Shown here in pieces: positions 1-7,997 of a stretch of 64,000 nucleotides of DNA (positions within the stretch are counted from its first letter, which is position 1; the number at the start of each line of letters is the position of its first letter). The notes under the pieces were generated by a model that saw only the letters and a list, made by a program, of their open reading frames with translations, was not told the origin of the DNA and searched no databases. This stretch comes from Methylobacterium organophilum (GTDB lineage Bacteria; Pseudomonadota; Alphaproteobacteria; Rhizobiales; Beijerinckiaceae), in the NCBI RefSeq assembly GCF_022179465.1, contig NZ_BPQV01000003.1, forward strand, positions 1 to 64,000, given 5' to 3'. The translations under genes and the position numbers were made by a program.

Positions 1-313
1 CAACGAGCAGGACGTCGAAGCCGCCAGCAGCCGCCAGATCAAGGACGCGGGCGAATCCAGGCCGGTCGGCTGGGCGGGTCGCGCCCGAGATGCCAGGATC
101 CGTGACCAGCTCGACCAGGTCGTAGGCTTGGCTCAGCGCGAAGGCGCGGACCGCCTGCTCCTGCGTCTCGAGGCCGTGGCCGGAAGCGGCCTGCTCGTCG
201 GTGGAGACGCGCAGGTAGGCGACCGCCCGGGTGGCAATGGCGGCCTTGGCCTCCGATTGGATTTTATTCCGGGCCTTGAGGCGGCCCACGCGACGCGAGC
301 CCTGAACCACCAT
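1..313 (-). CDS. Serine recombinase (resolvase/invertase family), N-terminal part, cut by window edge
   Basis: Translating the reverse strand gives 104 codons without a stop, running off the left edge. After about 28 basic residues comes the typical resolvase start AYLRVSTDEQ, with the nucleophile Ser near residue 37, followed by HGLETQEQAVRAFA and DPGISGATRPADRPGFARVL, matching the catalytic domain of serine site-specific recombinases. The start codon is preceded by AAAGG about 6 nt upstream. Such enzymes recombine DNA in plasmids, transposons, phages and integrative elements. Whether this is a small resolvase or a large serine integrase cannot be told because the C-terminus lies outside. 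Its presence fits a mobile region. Confidence 0.85.
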   Translation of the reverse strand, partial: MVVQGSRRVGRLKARNKIQSEAKAAIATRAVAYLRVSTDEQAASGHGLETQEQAVRAFALSQAYDLVELVTDPGISGATRPADRPGFARVLDLAAAGGFDVLLV

Positions 314-362
314 CAAGCCTTTGAACTTACTATGTTATTTCTCTAGGCAAACGGCAATTTGC

Positions 363-439
363 CTATGAATTCCACCTTCTCTTAAGACGGTGGAAATCGC
401 TTCCCAGAAGGCTCTTCTTGATCGGGTTTTGATCGACAG
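363..439 (-). pseudogene. Degenerate copy of the conserved segment after the small protein gene (cassette copy 1)
   Basis: Downstream of the gene ending at 440, the reverse strand reads in frame as DQNPIKKSLLGSDFHRLKRRWNS then stop. It aligns without gaps to the start of the 53-residue frame at 2026-2187, where the equivalent codon is ATG instead of ATC (PMKRIAPSSDFQGL). The 14-nt block GATCAAAACCCGAT and the block GATTTCCA are identical in both. No start codon is available at the matching place here, so I read it as a broken copy. Function unknown. Confidence 0.4.
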
Positions 440-706
440 TCAGGTCCGCTTCCGGGTGCCGCGCCCCATGCGCAACTCGACCGAGAAGGAGCGGCCGCCG
501 TAGCTCTGACGCCCGGTGCCGAGGCTCAGCATCTCGGGCATCCCGATCTGCCGGCGGAGCTGCCAGACCAAGGCGCTGATGCGCTTGCAGTGTGCGTCCT
601 TGGCTTCGAGATATTCGGCTTGGTTCCAATAGCGCCGGCAGCAGAAGGCCTCGGCCTCCTGCTTGATCGCTGTGACGGTGGCGTGAGCGCTTATTGGGGC
701 GATCAT
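440..706 (-). CDS. Hypothetical small protein, paralogue of the protein at 2205-2468
   Basis: An 88-residue basic protein of unknown function, mostly helical in its first half (AIKQEAEAF, AEYLEAKDAHCKRISALVWQLRRQIG). It aligns over nearly its whole length with the protein at 2205-2468: SAHA near the start, AEYLEAKDAHC against AAELEAHDSFC, MLSLGTGRQSYGGRSFSV against GLSLRLGERVFGRRVVSV, and a basic C-terminus. Conservation at protein level between two diverged copies argues that this is a real gene. No domain is recognised. Confidence 0.55.
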   Translation of the reverse strand: MIAPISAHATVTAIKQEAEAFCCRRYWNQAEYLEAKDAHCKRISALVWQLRRQIGMPEMLSLGTGRQSYGGRSFSVELRMGRGTRKRT

Positions 707-1019
707 GGCAGAATGGCCTGGCCGCGTCAGGGGCGAAACGCCAGCGCTGGGAAGCGGGTTCGAGCGGGGATCTGGACCCGCGGGCGCAAACGGTTAGCGA
801 TCCGATCGCCTCGCCAGCACAGCATCGGAACGGCTGCTGGGGGATCGGTCGCTGCGCTCGTCCTGCGCCTGCCGGCAAGGCAGGAGCGGTGACCTGGGGG
901 AAAGGGTTCGGAAACGACAACGCCCGCGTCCATTACTGGCAGCGGGCGAAGGTCGCTCAACTTAGAGATCTCTGCAGGATTGCCCCCGGGGTGTCAAGAA
1001 CACCAGCGGAAGATAAGCC
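707..1019. other. Region without a confident gene, upstream of the small protein gene
   Basis: No reading frame here has convincing coding character. The reverse strand carries GTTGTCGTTTC (911-922), about 205 nt upstream of the start of the gene at 706. The same block lies about 200 nt upstream of the paralogous gene at 2468. It may be a leader element or a short coding piece (GVVVSEP in one frame against AVVVSGP in the other copy). Confidence 0.4.
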
Positions 1020-1652
1020 TTAGGCTGCAAGCGGAGTGTCAGGGCTCCATTCACAGTCATCAGAGATAGCACTGCTAGGAAGATAAATCTTATGATCCTT
1101 CGCACGACGAGTCAGATTGAAGTGAAGCTCATCGGTTGGATCAAAGACAGTTTGTATCTTCATAGAAAAAAACAGCCTTACAAACCTCTCCATTACGGGC
1201 TCTGGCTTTGCTTCCTTCATTTCTAGATCACTGATGTCGTCGAACTTGGATAGAACCTCTTCTGGATCATCAATGAAGGTTGCGAAGAAGGCGAAAAGCC
1301 GCAAGTGCTTTTCGCTGAGCGCAGACATAACCCGAGCTCCAGCCTCACACCGAGATAGATGCTCAGGAGTCATATCCAGAAAGTCGGCGATCGATTTTGC
1401 TTTTACGCCAAGAGACTTTCTGATAAATTTGATCTCTTCGCCGCCAAGCTTTCGCGGGTGTAGGGCACGGCACCGCACTACAGCGCTGATCAGGCCAACC
1501 ACGTCGGGGATTGTAACGATTTCCTCGCCAGTCTCACGGTCGATCTTAACAGTCGCGCTATTAGCAAGCGTCACCTTAAAAGGGGCGCCGAGGGTGTCCA
1601 CGTTGTACTGGGGCACAACACGAACGCCAGGCGTCTGTTCATGCTGCGTCAT
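1020..1652 (-). CDS. XRE-type helix-turn-helix protein, probable antitoxin of a toxin-antitoxin pair
   Basis: A 210-residue protein with a helix-turn-helix segment at about residues 72-110 (EEIKFIRKSLGVKAKSIADFLDMTPEHLSRCEAGAR), resembling the DNA-binding domain of MqsA/HigA-type antitoxins. The N-terminal 60 residues are beta-rich and could be the toxin-binding part; the C-terminal 80 residues are unassigned. Its start overlaps the end of the upstream DUF4258-like gene by 14 nt, the toxin-first order seen in higBA and mqsRA operons. It would autorepress the operon and neutralise the partner. The pairing is inferred from gene order and domain types; an ordinary regulator remains possible. Confidence 0.65.
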   Translation of the reverse strand: MTQHEQTPGVRVVPQYNVDTLGAPFKVTLANSATVKIDRETGEEIVTIPDVVGLISAVVRCRALHPRKLGGEEIKFIRKSLGVKAKSIADFLDMTPEHLSRCEAGARVMSALSEKHLRLFAFFATFIDDPEEVLSKFDDISDLEMKEAKPEPVMERFVRLFFSMKIQTVFDPTDELHFNLTRRAKDHKIYLPSSAISDDCEWSPDTPLAA

Positions 1653-1977
1653 TTTTCATTTCCTTCTTATCCAGCCGCCTCACGTCTCGCACTTCAACGC
1701 TAAGCATCTCCGTCACAACTAGGATGATGATCATAAGAGCTTGGCCGTCGCAGTCGTCTCCGACGACGGTCCATATAGCGCCAGGCTCGTCGAGCTTATC
1801 AGCGTGGATCACCCGGCCAACCCGGAACGCGTGTCGGATATCGATCAAGCTGACGCGCGCACGCCTCAATGCGTCGGCGGAGAAGGAGAACGCCGCCTCG
1901 CAAGGCATGTAAGTCCGAGCGTAATCGCGCAGCCAAACGGTCTCGATCTCCAGTGCCTCTTTGGGCTTCGCCCCCAT
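1639..1977 (-). CDS. DUF4258-like protein, probable toxin of a toxin-antitoxin pair
   Basis: A 112-residue protein. I chose the ATG at 1977 because a perfect AGGAGG lies about 8 nt upstream, rather than the longer frame to 2022. The middle and end (ADALRRARVSLIDIRHAFRVGRVI, then WTVVGDDCDGQALMIIILVV) follow the DUF4258 pattern: a helix, a turn with a GxVI-type strand, and two hydrophobic strands. DUF4258 is related to the RelE/BECR ribonuclease fold, so mRNA cleavage is the likely activity, but I see no decisive catalytic set. It overlaps the XRE gene downstream, which supports a toxin role. Confidence 0.5.
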   Translation of the reverse strand: MGAKPKEALEIETVWLRDYARTYMPCEAAFSFSADALRRARVSLIDIRHAFRVGRVIHADKLDEPGAIWTVVGDDCDGQALMIIILVVTEMLSVEVRDVRRLDKKEMKNDAA

Positions 1978-2025
1978 GCCCACCTCCTGTAACGCACTGG
2001 ATGATAGGGCAGTCTTGATCAAAGG

Positions 2026-2187
2026 TCAACTCGATTGAAGGGTACTGGTCAACGAAGTCTTGAGGCCGCGCTTACCGCTCTCGGGTGGCGCGGATGTGCT
2101 GCCCCTCGGAGCCGGTGGCGGTGGGCGCGCCTCGCTCATGTCCTTGAGAAGACCTTGGAAATCGCTGCTCGGAGCGATCCTTTTCAT
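2026..2187 (-). CDS. Hypothetical 53-residue protein (second gene of duplicated cassette)
   Basis: A short frame starting MKRIAPSSDFQGLLKDMSE, then a proline-rich tail. It begins 17 nt after the stop of the gene at 2205-2468. Its first 20 residues match the frame after the paralogous gene at 440-706 (PIKKSLLGSDFHRL), with protein-level conservation of SDF and surrounding positions. No clear ribosome-binding site. Function unknown; it may be the N-terminal remnant of a longer gene. Confidence 0.35.
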   Translation of the reverse strand: MKRIAPSSDFQGLLKDMSEARPPPPAPRGSTSAPPESGKRGLKTSLTSTLQSS

Positions 2188-2204
2188 CGGGTTTTGATCG
2201 GCGA

Positions 2205-2468
2205 TCAGCCCCGCGTGGCACGATGCGGACGCACCCGATCACGGGCCACCACCGACACGACCCTGCGCCCGAACACCCGCTCGCCGAGACGAAGCGAGAG
2301 GCCGTCCGACGTACCGATCGCGCGGACCAGGTCGTTGAGGCCCTGCTCGAGCTGGGTGCAGAAGCTGTCGTGGGCTTCGAGCTCGGCGGCTTGGTCGCTG
2401 CAGCGACGCCGGCGCCGCTCCGCGCGGATCTTCGCGCGCAATTCGGCGGCGATGGCATGGGCGCTCAT
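2205..2468 (-). CDS. Hypothetical small protein, paralogue of the protein at 440-706
   Basis: An 87-residue, strongly basic protein (SAHAIAAELRAKIRAERRRRRC at the start, HRATRG at the end). It is the second copy of the family at 440-706, with matching central segments AAELEAHDSFC and GLSLRLGERVFGRRVVSV. The centre looks helical and the C-terminus like two short strands. No known domain is recognised. The copy is followed at the same spacing by the same downstream block as the first copy, so the duplication involved a cassette longer than this gene. Confidence 0.55.
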   Translation of the reverse strand: MSAHAIAAELRAKIRAERRRRRCSDQAAELEAHDSFCTQLEQGLNDLVRAIGTSDGLSLRLGERVFGRRVVSVVARDRVRPHRATRG

Positions 2469-2784
2469 TGAGGGCCCAGGACCAGGATCGTCATGTCGAT
2501 GAGCATGCCACAGATCGGGGCCGGCATCTGCCGGCGAAAGTCCGGAGTTGAGGGCGGTTCGGATGCAGATCCTGCCGGAGCGCTACGGGCCGGTGTCATA
2601 GGAGCGCTTCGCGGGGCACGAGGTGATGCCCGCGAGCTTCAGGATCTTCTCGGTCGGGCGAGGGCCCGAAACGACAACGGCCCCGAGCGGGTGTCCGCCG
2701 GGGCCGAAGAAAAACTTGCAGAGTGGAATATGCCACAAGGGAAGCTTGGCACGCAAGTGGATATCTCCGCGGCCCCCTGAGCGA
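2469..2784. other. Region without a confident gene, with a GC-rich hairpin
   Basis: No convincing gene. The segment 2682-2706 can fold into a GC-rich hairpin (GCCCC...CGG and CCG...GGGGC arms around GTGT). It lies beside GAAACGACAACG (2668-2679), the block shared with copy 1 of the cassette. On the reverse strand this would be in the leader of the gene at 2468, so an attenuator or processing site is possible, but no U-tract follows. Confidence 0.35.
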
Positions 2785-3720
2785 TCAGGCCGTCTCGGCC
2801 GGTTCCGGATCGCCTCGATGGTAGATGTGCCGGACCTCGGAGTGGCGGCGCGGCTGCTGGCGCCGGCCGGCGACGCGCTGGTCCTTCGGGATCACGTCCC
2901 GGTGCGGGAGCAGGCTAGGCACAAGTTCGATCGGAGCTGGCTCTGTCTCGCCCTCTTCGGTCCAGGGCATCCGTGGCGCGGTCGGACCGGAGAGCTCGAT
3001 GGTCTGGAGGCCCATCACCTGCAGCAGCTCGGTGATGTGCTCCAGCGCCGCCCACCAGGCCGCGTACTTCGCCCGGTCGAGGGCGACAGTCGCCGCGCTC
3101 GGGCAGAAGCGGATCTTCGTGAAGGCGCCGGCCGGATAGACGCCTTTGCGGATCGGCTTCGTCGGCAGATCGTGGGTCACGACGATGGGCTGACCCTGGG
3201 CGTCCTCGTATTCTCGGGCCTCGCGGACCCACACCGTGGTCTGGCCGGTGATGGAGCGGACCGGCTCGACCGCCACCCGGTCGTTCGTGTCGGGGCGAGT
3301 GCGGGAGGTGGCGCAGGCGATGAGGACGGCGACCGTCTCCCGCCGCGCCTTCTCCATGATGCCGACCTGGTCGAAGTTCTCACCGATCCGATAGGGGATC
3401 AGGAAGCCCCAGAGGTCGAGCTTCTCGACATCACAGCCCTTCACCGCGTTGATGATCAGCACCGCGTCCGGATGCGGCTCGCCCATGGCCAGCGGAAACC
3501 CGGGATCGTGGTTGGCCCAGTTGTCGATCCGGCCGCCGAACGCGCCGGCCCGCCACATCGGATGAACCGCTGGCAAGACAGGGCCCCTCAAGGCCTGGTC
3601 GGGGCGCATCTTCGGCGCCTCCTCACGGAAGGCCCATTGCAGGGCCTGTTCGATGTCGAGCTTGCGCTTGCGAACGGGCTCGGGACTGGCTGACGTCGAA
3701 ACGCACGCCGACACGGTCAT
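2785..3720 (-). CDS. Hypothetical protein of mobile regions
   Basis: A 311-residue soluble protein of unknown function. The well-composed part begins around KRKLDIEQALQWAFREE and continues with PHPDAVLIINAV, DQVGIMEKARRETV and RAKYAAWWAALEHITELL. I take the ATG at 3720; the frame stays open to 3924, but the extra 68 residues look unlike coding sequence, and a second possible start lies at 3786. No start has a strong ribosome-binding site. From memory, similar proteins occur in rhizobial and Methylobacterium accessory DNA without assigned function. The tail (RRQQPRRHSEVRHIYHRGD) is basic and probably disordered. Confidence 0.55.
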   Translation of the reverse strand: MTVSACVSTSASPEPVRKRKLDIEQALQWAFREEAPKMRPDQALRGPVLPAVHPMWRAGAFGGRIDNWANHDPGFPLAMGEPHPDAVLIINAVKGCDVEKLDLWGFLIPYRIGENFDQVGIMEKARRETVAVLIACATSRTRPDTNDRVAVEPVRSITGQTTVWVREAREYEDAQGQPIVVTHDLPTKPIRKGVYPAGAFTKIRFCPSAATVALDRAKYAAWWAALEHITELLQVMGLQTIELSGPTAPRMPWTEEGETEPAPIELVPSLLPHRDVIPKDQRVAGRRQQPRRHSEVRHIYHRGDPEPAETA

Positions 3721-4503
3721 CCTCACGAAGCTGGCGCCGTTTCGAAACAAACGGGCAACATCTTTCGGATCGGGCGCTTCTGGCATCGCTGTCAAGCTGA
3801 AGCGATAGAAGGCGCCGAGCGATTGCAGTGCCCAGGATACATCAAGTCGGCGACAGGTCATGAGTTGGCGGAGAGGAAACGGCTGCTTTGATACTTGGCT
3901 TCTTGCAAGCAGACCGCTGCTCAACCACTAGCCTATGTCGTAAGCGTGCAATTGAATCTCTCTTAAAATCAGATTTACCTCTCCCATTTCCTCAGCGGCA
4001 TTGCGCGCAATTCGCTTGCTAAGCCGATCCTCTTGGCCTCTCCGAAGCGGCTGCCACAATAGCTCGGCGCGCAGATCTTGGTTGCGCAATTTCATAATTT
4101 CTATTTAAAGTAGCATCCATGGTTGCTAGATGCAGGACGTCGCTGGCTTGGCCGCTGGGAACCAGGGTCGGCTCGCCGGCAGCAGGAACGCCAACACTCT
4201 TGGGCCTACCCCCTTGCATCGAGTAGGAAGGTATCCGGTTGCCGGCATCGATGCGGACGGCAGTGGAGAAGTTTGTGATTTCAGACTGTGATCCAGGGCG
4301 TGATTTGGGCGCTGACTGGCGAGCTAAGTAGCTGAAATGACAAGGAGCAGGGGGGCTTTTGAATGCCGATCACAACTCGAAACGCTGAAGCCCGTTAGGG
4401 CCTACCCGGCGGGAGAACCGGTTTCCTGTTCACGCCCACTACAACTTTCTGGTTGCGCAGCCCGAAATCGAATAAGCTCGGCGGCGGCAAGGCGGTTCGG
4501 GTC
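3721..4503. other. Intergenic region upstream of the defence operon
   Basis: About 780 bases without a gene I can support. Two short frames (reverse 4019-4219, forward 4337-4564) have no family resemblance and no ribosome-binding site. Base composition is more AT-rich than the core genes around 4000-4120. The promoter of the methyltransferase operon must lie in the right half, but I see no clear -35/-10 pair. Confidence 0.4.
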
Positions 4504-6009
4504 ATGGCTTCGAATTCTGAAGTACAACAGAAGATTGCGCGGCTCCGCGCAGGCAAAAAACTGAGAATTCTCGACCTATTCTCAGGTTGCGGCGGACTCT
4601 CGCTTGGTTTCGATGCTGCCGGATTCGAAATTACCGCGGCCGTCGAGTTTGATCCAGATGCTGCAAAATCGCATGGCCTTAATTTTCACCCGCGGGATGC
4701 AAGGCATCATCAGCCTCGTGACATTACGGAAGTGACGCCGTCAAGGCTGGTCGCTGATCTCGATCTGGGCCCGGTCGCTTCCGCATTCGATGTGATCATC
4801 GGCGGCCCCCCGTGCCAAGCGTTCGCGCGGGTTGGAAGATCGAAGCTGCGTGAGGTCGCCGATCATCCGGAGGCGTTCCGGCATGATCCGCGCTCACGTC
4901 TGTATATCAAGTATCTGGATTACGTTGATGAGTGCAAGCCGCTCATCGTGGTAATGGAAAATGTGCCCGACATGCTGAACCATGGCGGGCACAACATCGC
5001 GGGGGAGGTCTGTGACGTTCTTACGGCCCGCGGTTATGAGTGCGCCTACACACTGCTGAACGCCGCATTCTTCGGCGTTCCCCAGATGCGGGAGCGGATG
5101 TTTCTGATCGCGATCCATGAGCAGCTGGACATGGCGGTCCGGTTCCCGACGCCGACGCACTGGATTGATCTGCCTTCGGGCTATGAAGGCTCGCGCGCCG
5201 TGGCACTCAAGCTCCTGGCCTCAACTGATAACCTCGAAGAGCGCAAGTACTACAGACCGGCGCCAGAGCCGTCACCAGACCTGCCGCCCGCGGTGACAGC
5301 GTCGGAGGCGCTTCGCGATCTGCCGCCGATACACGCTCGGAATGACCTTGCCTCCGGTGTCCTGAAAAGAGGCGCACGCCGGTTCGATCTGCCGGTCCCT
5401 TACGGTACTGCGGACGAGCTGACTCCCTTTGCGCGCAACATGCGGCAATGGCCGGGTTTCAGTGCTGGTAACGCTCTGTACGATCACGTCATTCGCTATC
5501 TCCCGCGGGATTACGAGATCTTTGCGCGCCTGAAGCCTGGGGACCAGTATCCCCAGGCCTACGCTCTGGCGCAAAGGATGTTCGATGAGGCTCTGGGACG
5601 CGAGGCATTGTTGACCGGCGTCAGGCCCCGGAAGGGAAGCCGTCGCTGGGATGAACTTCGCACAGCCACTGTGCCGCCGTACGACGCCAGCAAATTTCCC
5701 AACAAGTGGCGGAAGATGGAAGCCAATCTTCCCGCCCGCACGCTGATGGCTCACTTAGGCAAGGACAGCTACAGTCATATCCACTACGACAGCGATCAGG
5801 CGCGCACCATCTCGGTGCGCGAGGCGGCACGCCTTCAGTCCTTCCCGGACGGATTCAAATTCAGCGGTACCATGAATCCGGCTTTCCGCCAGATCGGAAA
5901 CGCGGTGCCGCCTCTTCTCAGCAAAGCCATTGCTGACTGCATCGCAGAGCAGATAGCAAAGGGTGCCGTCCTCCCGCTGAAACGGGTTGCGGGAGGGCGC
6001 AGCAGGTGA
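4504..6009 (+). CDS. DNA (cytosine-5) methyltransferase, Dcm family
   Basis: A 501-residue methyltransferase that transfers a methyl group from SAM to C5 of cytosine. Motif I is ILDLFSGCGGLSLGFDAAG (about residues 22-40), motif IV is IGGPPCQAF with the nucleophile near Cys104, motif VI is VVMENVPDML (about 150-158), motif VIII is QMRERMFLIA, and motif X is QIGNAVPPLLSKAIA near the end. The ATG at 4504 is preferred because AAGGCGG lies about 8 nt upstream. The 3' end overlaps the next gene as GTGA, so translation is coupled to the NurA-like nuclease. In the operon it probably marks self DNA. The insert before motif IX is longer than in small phage enzymes. Confidence 0.93.
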   Translation: MASNSEVQQKIARLRAGKKLRILDLFSGCGGLSLGFDAAGFEITAAVEFDPDAAKSHGLNFHPRDARHHQPRDITEVTPSRLVADLDLGPVASAFDVIIGGPPCQAFARVGRSKLREVADHPEAFRHDPRSRLYIKYLDYVDECKPLIVVMENVPDMLNHGGHNIAGEVCDVLTARGYECAYTLLNAAFFGVPQMRERMFLIAIHEQLDMAVRFPTPTHWIDLPSGYEGSRAVALKLLASTDNLEERKYYRPAPEPSPDLPPAVTASEALRDLPPIHARNDLASGVLKRGARRFDLPVPYGTADELTPFARNMRQWPGFSAGNALYDHVIRYLPRDYEIFARLKPGDQYPQAYALAQRMFDEALGREALLTGVRPRKGSRRWDELRTATVPPYDASKFPNKWRKMEANLPARTLMAHLGKDSYSHIHYDSDQARTISVREAARLQSFPDGFKFSGTMNPAFRQIGNAVPPLLSKAIADCIAEQIAKGAVLPLKRVAGGRSR

Positions 6010-7967
6010 GCAGGGCCACGAACGAGATCATCATCGTCCGGTCTCTGGCCGACTCCGACCTCGGCCTCTTCGCTGCGCACCGCGCGGCCGCGACAAGTAA
6101 GCAGCGCGCAATCAACATCAACGCACCCGCGGCGAAGCGCTTGATCTGTAAGGAGCTGTTCGAAGCGCGGAAAGCGAAGCTGACCGTCACGTGCGTGTTC
6201 GGAAAGCAGCGCGAAACAGCTGAAAGAACTCTCTATCGCACCGAAAAGAATTGGCGACTTGGCGGCAAAAAGATTACCATGACCGATTACGCTCTTCTGG
6301 ATTCAAAGGATTTTGTCCTGATCCGCTCGCCTGAGCACAATGATGGTAGTCACCCTGTCATTCTGACGTTCGTTTCAAAGAAGACCGACCGGGTCCTTCA
6401 CGCGGGCGTCGCTGCGGTCATCGAACGGCATCTGGAAAGCAGCACCGCAATCCTCGACCAGACGTCGCCTCTCTACAGCGATATTGCGAAGTTCTGCGCG
6501 GGGGAAAAGCCCCGGCTGGCAGCGCCGGTTCCTGCTTCGGCAGCAAAGAAGCCGGCACCGGTCGTCGCGGAACCTCCGATTCCGCCAATGCCCCTGGACG
6601 TGACCGCGGCAAAACCAAAGCGGCCCCGGACGATCCATGAGAAGGTCCGGTCGCCGCACATGCTCGAGAGGATGCTGCAGGTCGCCGGCGACCTGTCAGC
6701 GCCGGCCCAGCACCGCTTCATGGAAACGGTGGAGCTGCTGGCTCAGGACCTGCGGGCGGTGCTGCTTCATACCGGGCAGATCATAAAGCTGGAAAAAGAC
6801 CACAAGAGCCTCTGGAGCTCCATCGCCGGCCGGCCGGTCGGCTTCATCGACGGAGGGCTCGCCAACCTGTCAATGCTGGGATCTGCGCCGATCGCAGCCC
6901 GGGTCGGAGGTTACACGGTCACGCCAGGAGTTGCAGGCGAAACCCGCGAGCATTTCACGCACCTTAAATTCTTGATCGACGAGCTTTATAGCTACAACGA
7001 AGAGAATGGCGTATTCTCAGACAGCTTCCCCGATGTGGGCGCACTCCGGGATGCAGCCCGCATCTCCGTTGAAGCCGGCGGTGCGGTCCAGCTCGTAACG
7101 GACCGGCCTGATCTCTCCTGGCTGATGCTGCATGGCTCCCTGGTGAACCCGGTCTCTCGCTACACGGATGTGATGCGGGACGGCCAAGTGCGGAACAGGT
7201 TCCCGGATTTCTCTGCCGCTCACCTGAAAGACCTGCTTCCTGAGCCGGACTGCAGGCGCAAAGGCCGGGACCGGAATTTCATCAGCGTTTATCTGCGACA
7301 GCTTGAGCTGCTGCAGGAAGCTGAGGCTGTGGTGTGCGGTGTCGTTGAGCGGGAAAGCACGACATCCATCGTCTGTCGTGCCATTCTTAACAGCTTGAAA
7401 AACGCCGATATTGCCGATGTTATCGCTCAGCCGCCGGAAGAGTGGAAGAGGGACTTCCGGGAAGCTGTCGACCCTCTACACGACGAGGAAAGTGAAGGGC
7501 AGCGGATCACCGACTCTCTGCTGTTCCGCTGCGTACTTGAGCCCGGAGAAGCCCTCATTCCCGTCCCGCTGGATCGCAACGAGCTCAGGCGGGCGCCTAA
7601 GGCGTGGCAGGACGTTATCGTCCGGTACCCGAAGCCCTGGGTTTCCTACATGCAGGTCACTGAATGGAGCTCCCCCGTCCGGGTCGAGATGTTCGAGAAG
7701 GATGTACCGCGCTTTGAAGAGACTGCGAAGCTGGTCTTTCACTGCGCGCTGCTGCTTCCCCGCTACGCATTCCCGGTCGGGCTCGATATCGTCGACAAGT
7801 TCGCCAAAGTGCCGAACTGGATGAGCCGGCCGGTCAATACACATACAGCTGTAGTCGCGCTGAAGCGGGCTCTCGACTCGGGCGATACGCGCCTGTTCGA
7901 TGGTCTCCGCAGGATGCTCTGCGGTTCGAGCCGGGACTTTTTTCTGCGTCCAGGGATGCTCGGTTAA
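6006..7967 (+). CDS. Large NurA-like nuclease (HerA partner)
   Basis: A 653-residue protein with a GTG start overlapping the methyltransferase stop. Residues 1-200 form an unassigned domain followed by a Pro/Ala/Lys linker (about 175-215). The rest resembles the NurA nuclease fold: GRPVGFIDGGLANLSMLG (about 276-293) corresponds to the first acidic motif, usually DGS and here DGG, and later segments (LMLHGSLVNP, VSRYTDVMRDG) match the NurA pattern. Archaeal NurA is a 5'-3' nuclease that works inside a HerA hexamer, and a HerA-like gene follows 30 nt downstream. It is larger than archaeal NurA (about 350 residues). I infer it is the cutting subunit of a defence complex. The family call is moderate because the motifs are short. 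Confidence 0.7.
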   Translation: MSRATNEIIIVRSLADSDLGLFAAHRAAATSKQRAININAPAAKRLICKELFEARKAKLTVTCVFGKQRETAERTLYRTEKNWRLGGKKITMTDYALLDSKDFVLIRSPEHNDGSHPVILTFVSKKTDRVLHAGVAAVIERHLESSTAILDQTSPLYSDIAKFCAGEKPRLAAPVPASAAKKPAPVVAEPPIPPMPLDVTAAKPKRPRTIHEKVRSPHMLERMLQVAGDLSAPAQHRFMETVELLAQDLRAVLLHTGQIIKLEKDHKSLWSSIAGRPVGFIDGGLANLSMLGSAPIAARVGGYTVTPGVAGETREHFTHLKFLIDELYSYNEENGVFSDSFPDVGALRDAARISVEAGGAVQLVTDRPDLSWLMLHGSLVNPVSRYTDVMRDGQVRNRFPDFSAAHLKDLLPEPDCRRKGRDRNFISVYLRQLELLQEAEAVVCGVVERESTTSIVCRAILNSLKNADIADVIAQPPEEWKRDFREAVDPLHDEESEGQRITDSLLFRCVLEPGEALIPVPLDRNELRRAPKAWQDVIVRYPKPWVSYMQVTEWSSPVRVEMFEKDVPRFEETAKLVFHCALLLPRYAFPVGLDIVDKFAKVPNWMSRPVNTHTAVVALKRALDSGDTRLFDGLRRMLCGSSRDFFLRPGMLG

Positions 7968-7997
7968 ACATAACAGGCAAAGGGAGCGGGGCCCTGG

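Noticed and set aside
694-1023. Forward and reverse frames of about 80-110 codons between the small protein gene and the antitoxin gene
   Set aside because: Residue composition is not protein-like and the frames conflict with one another; only the shared GTTGTCGTTTC block is notable.
4019-4219. A 66-codon reverse frame in the gap before the methyltransferase
   Set aside because: No ribosome-binding site, no recognisable domain and no neighbour coupling.
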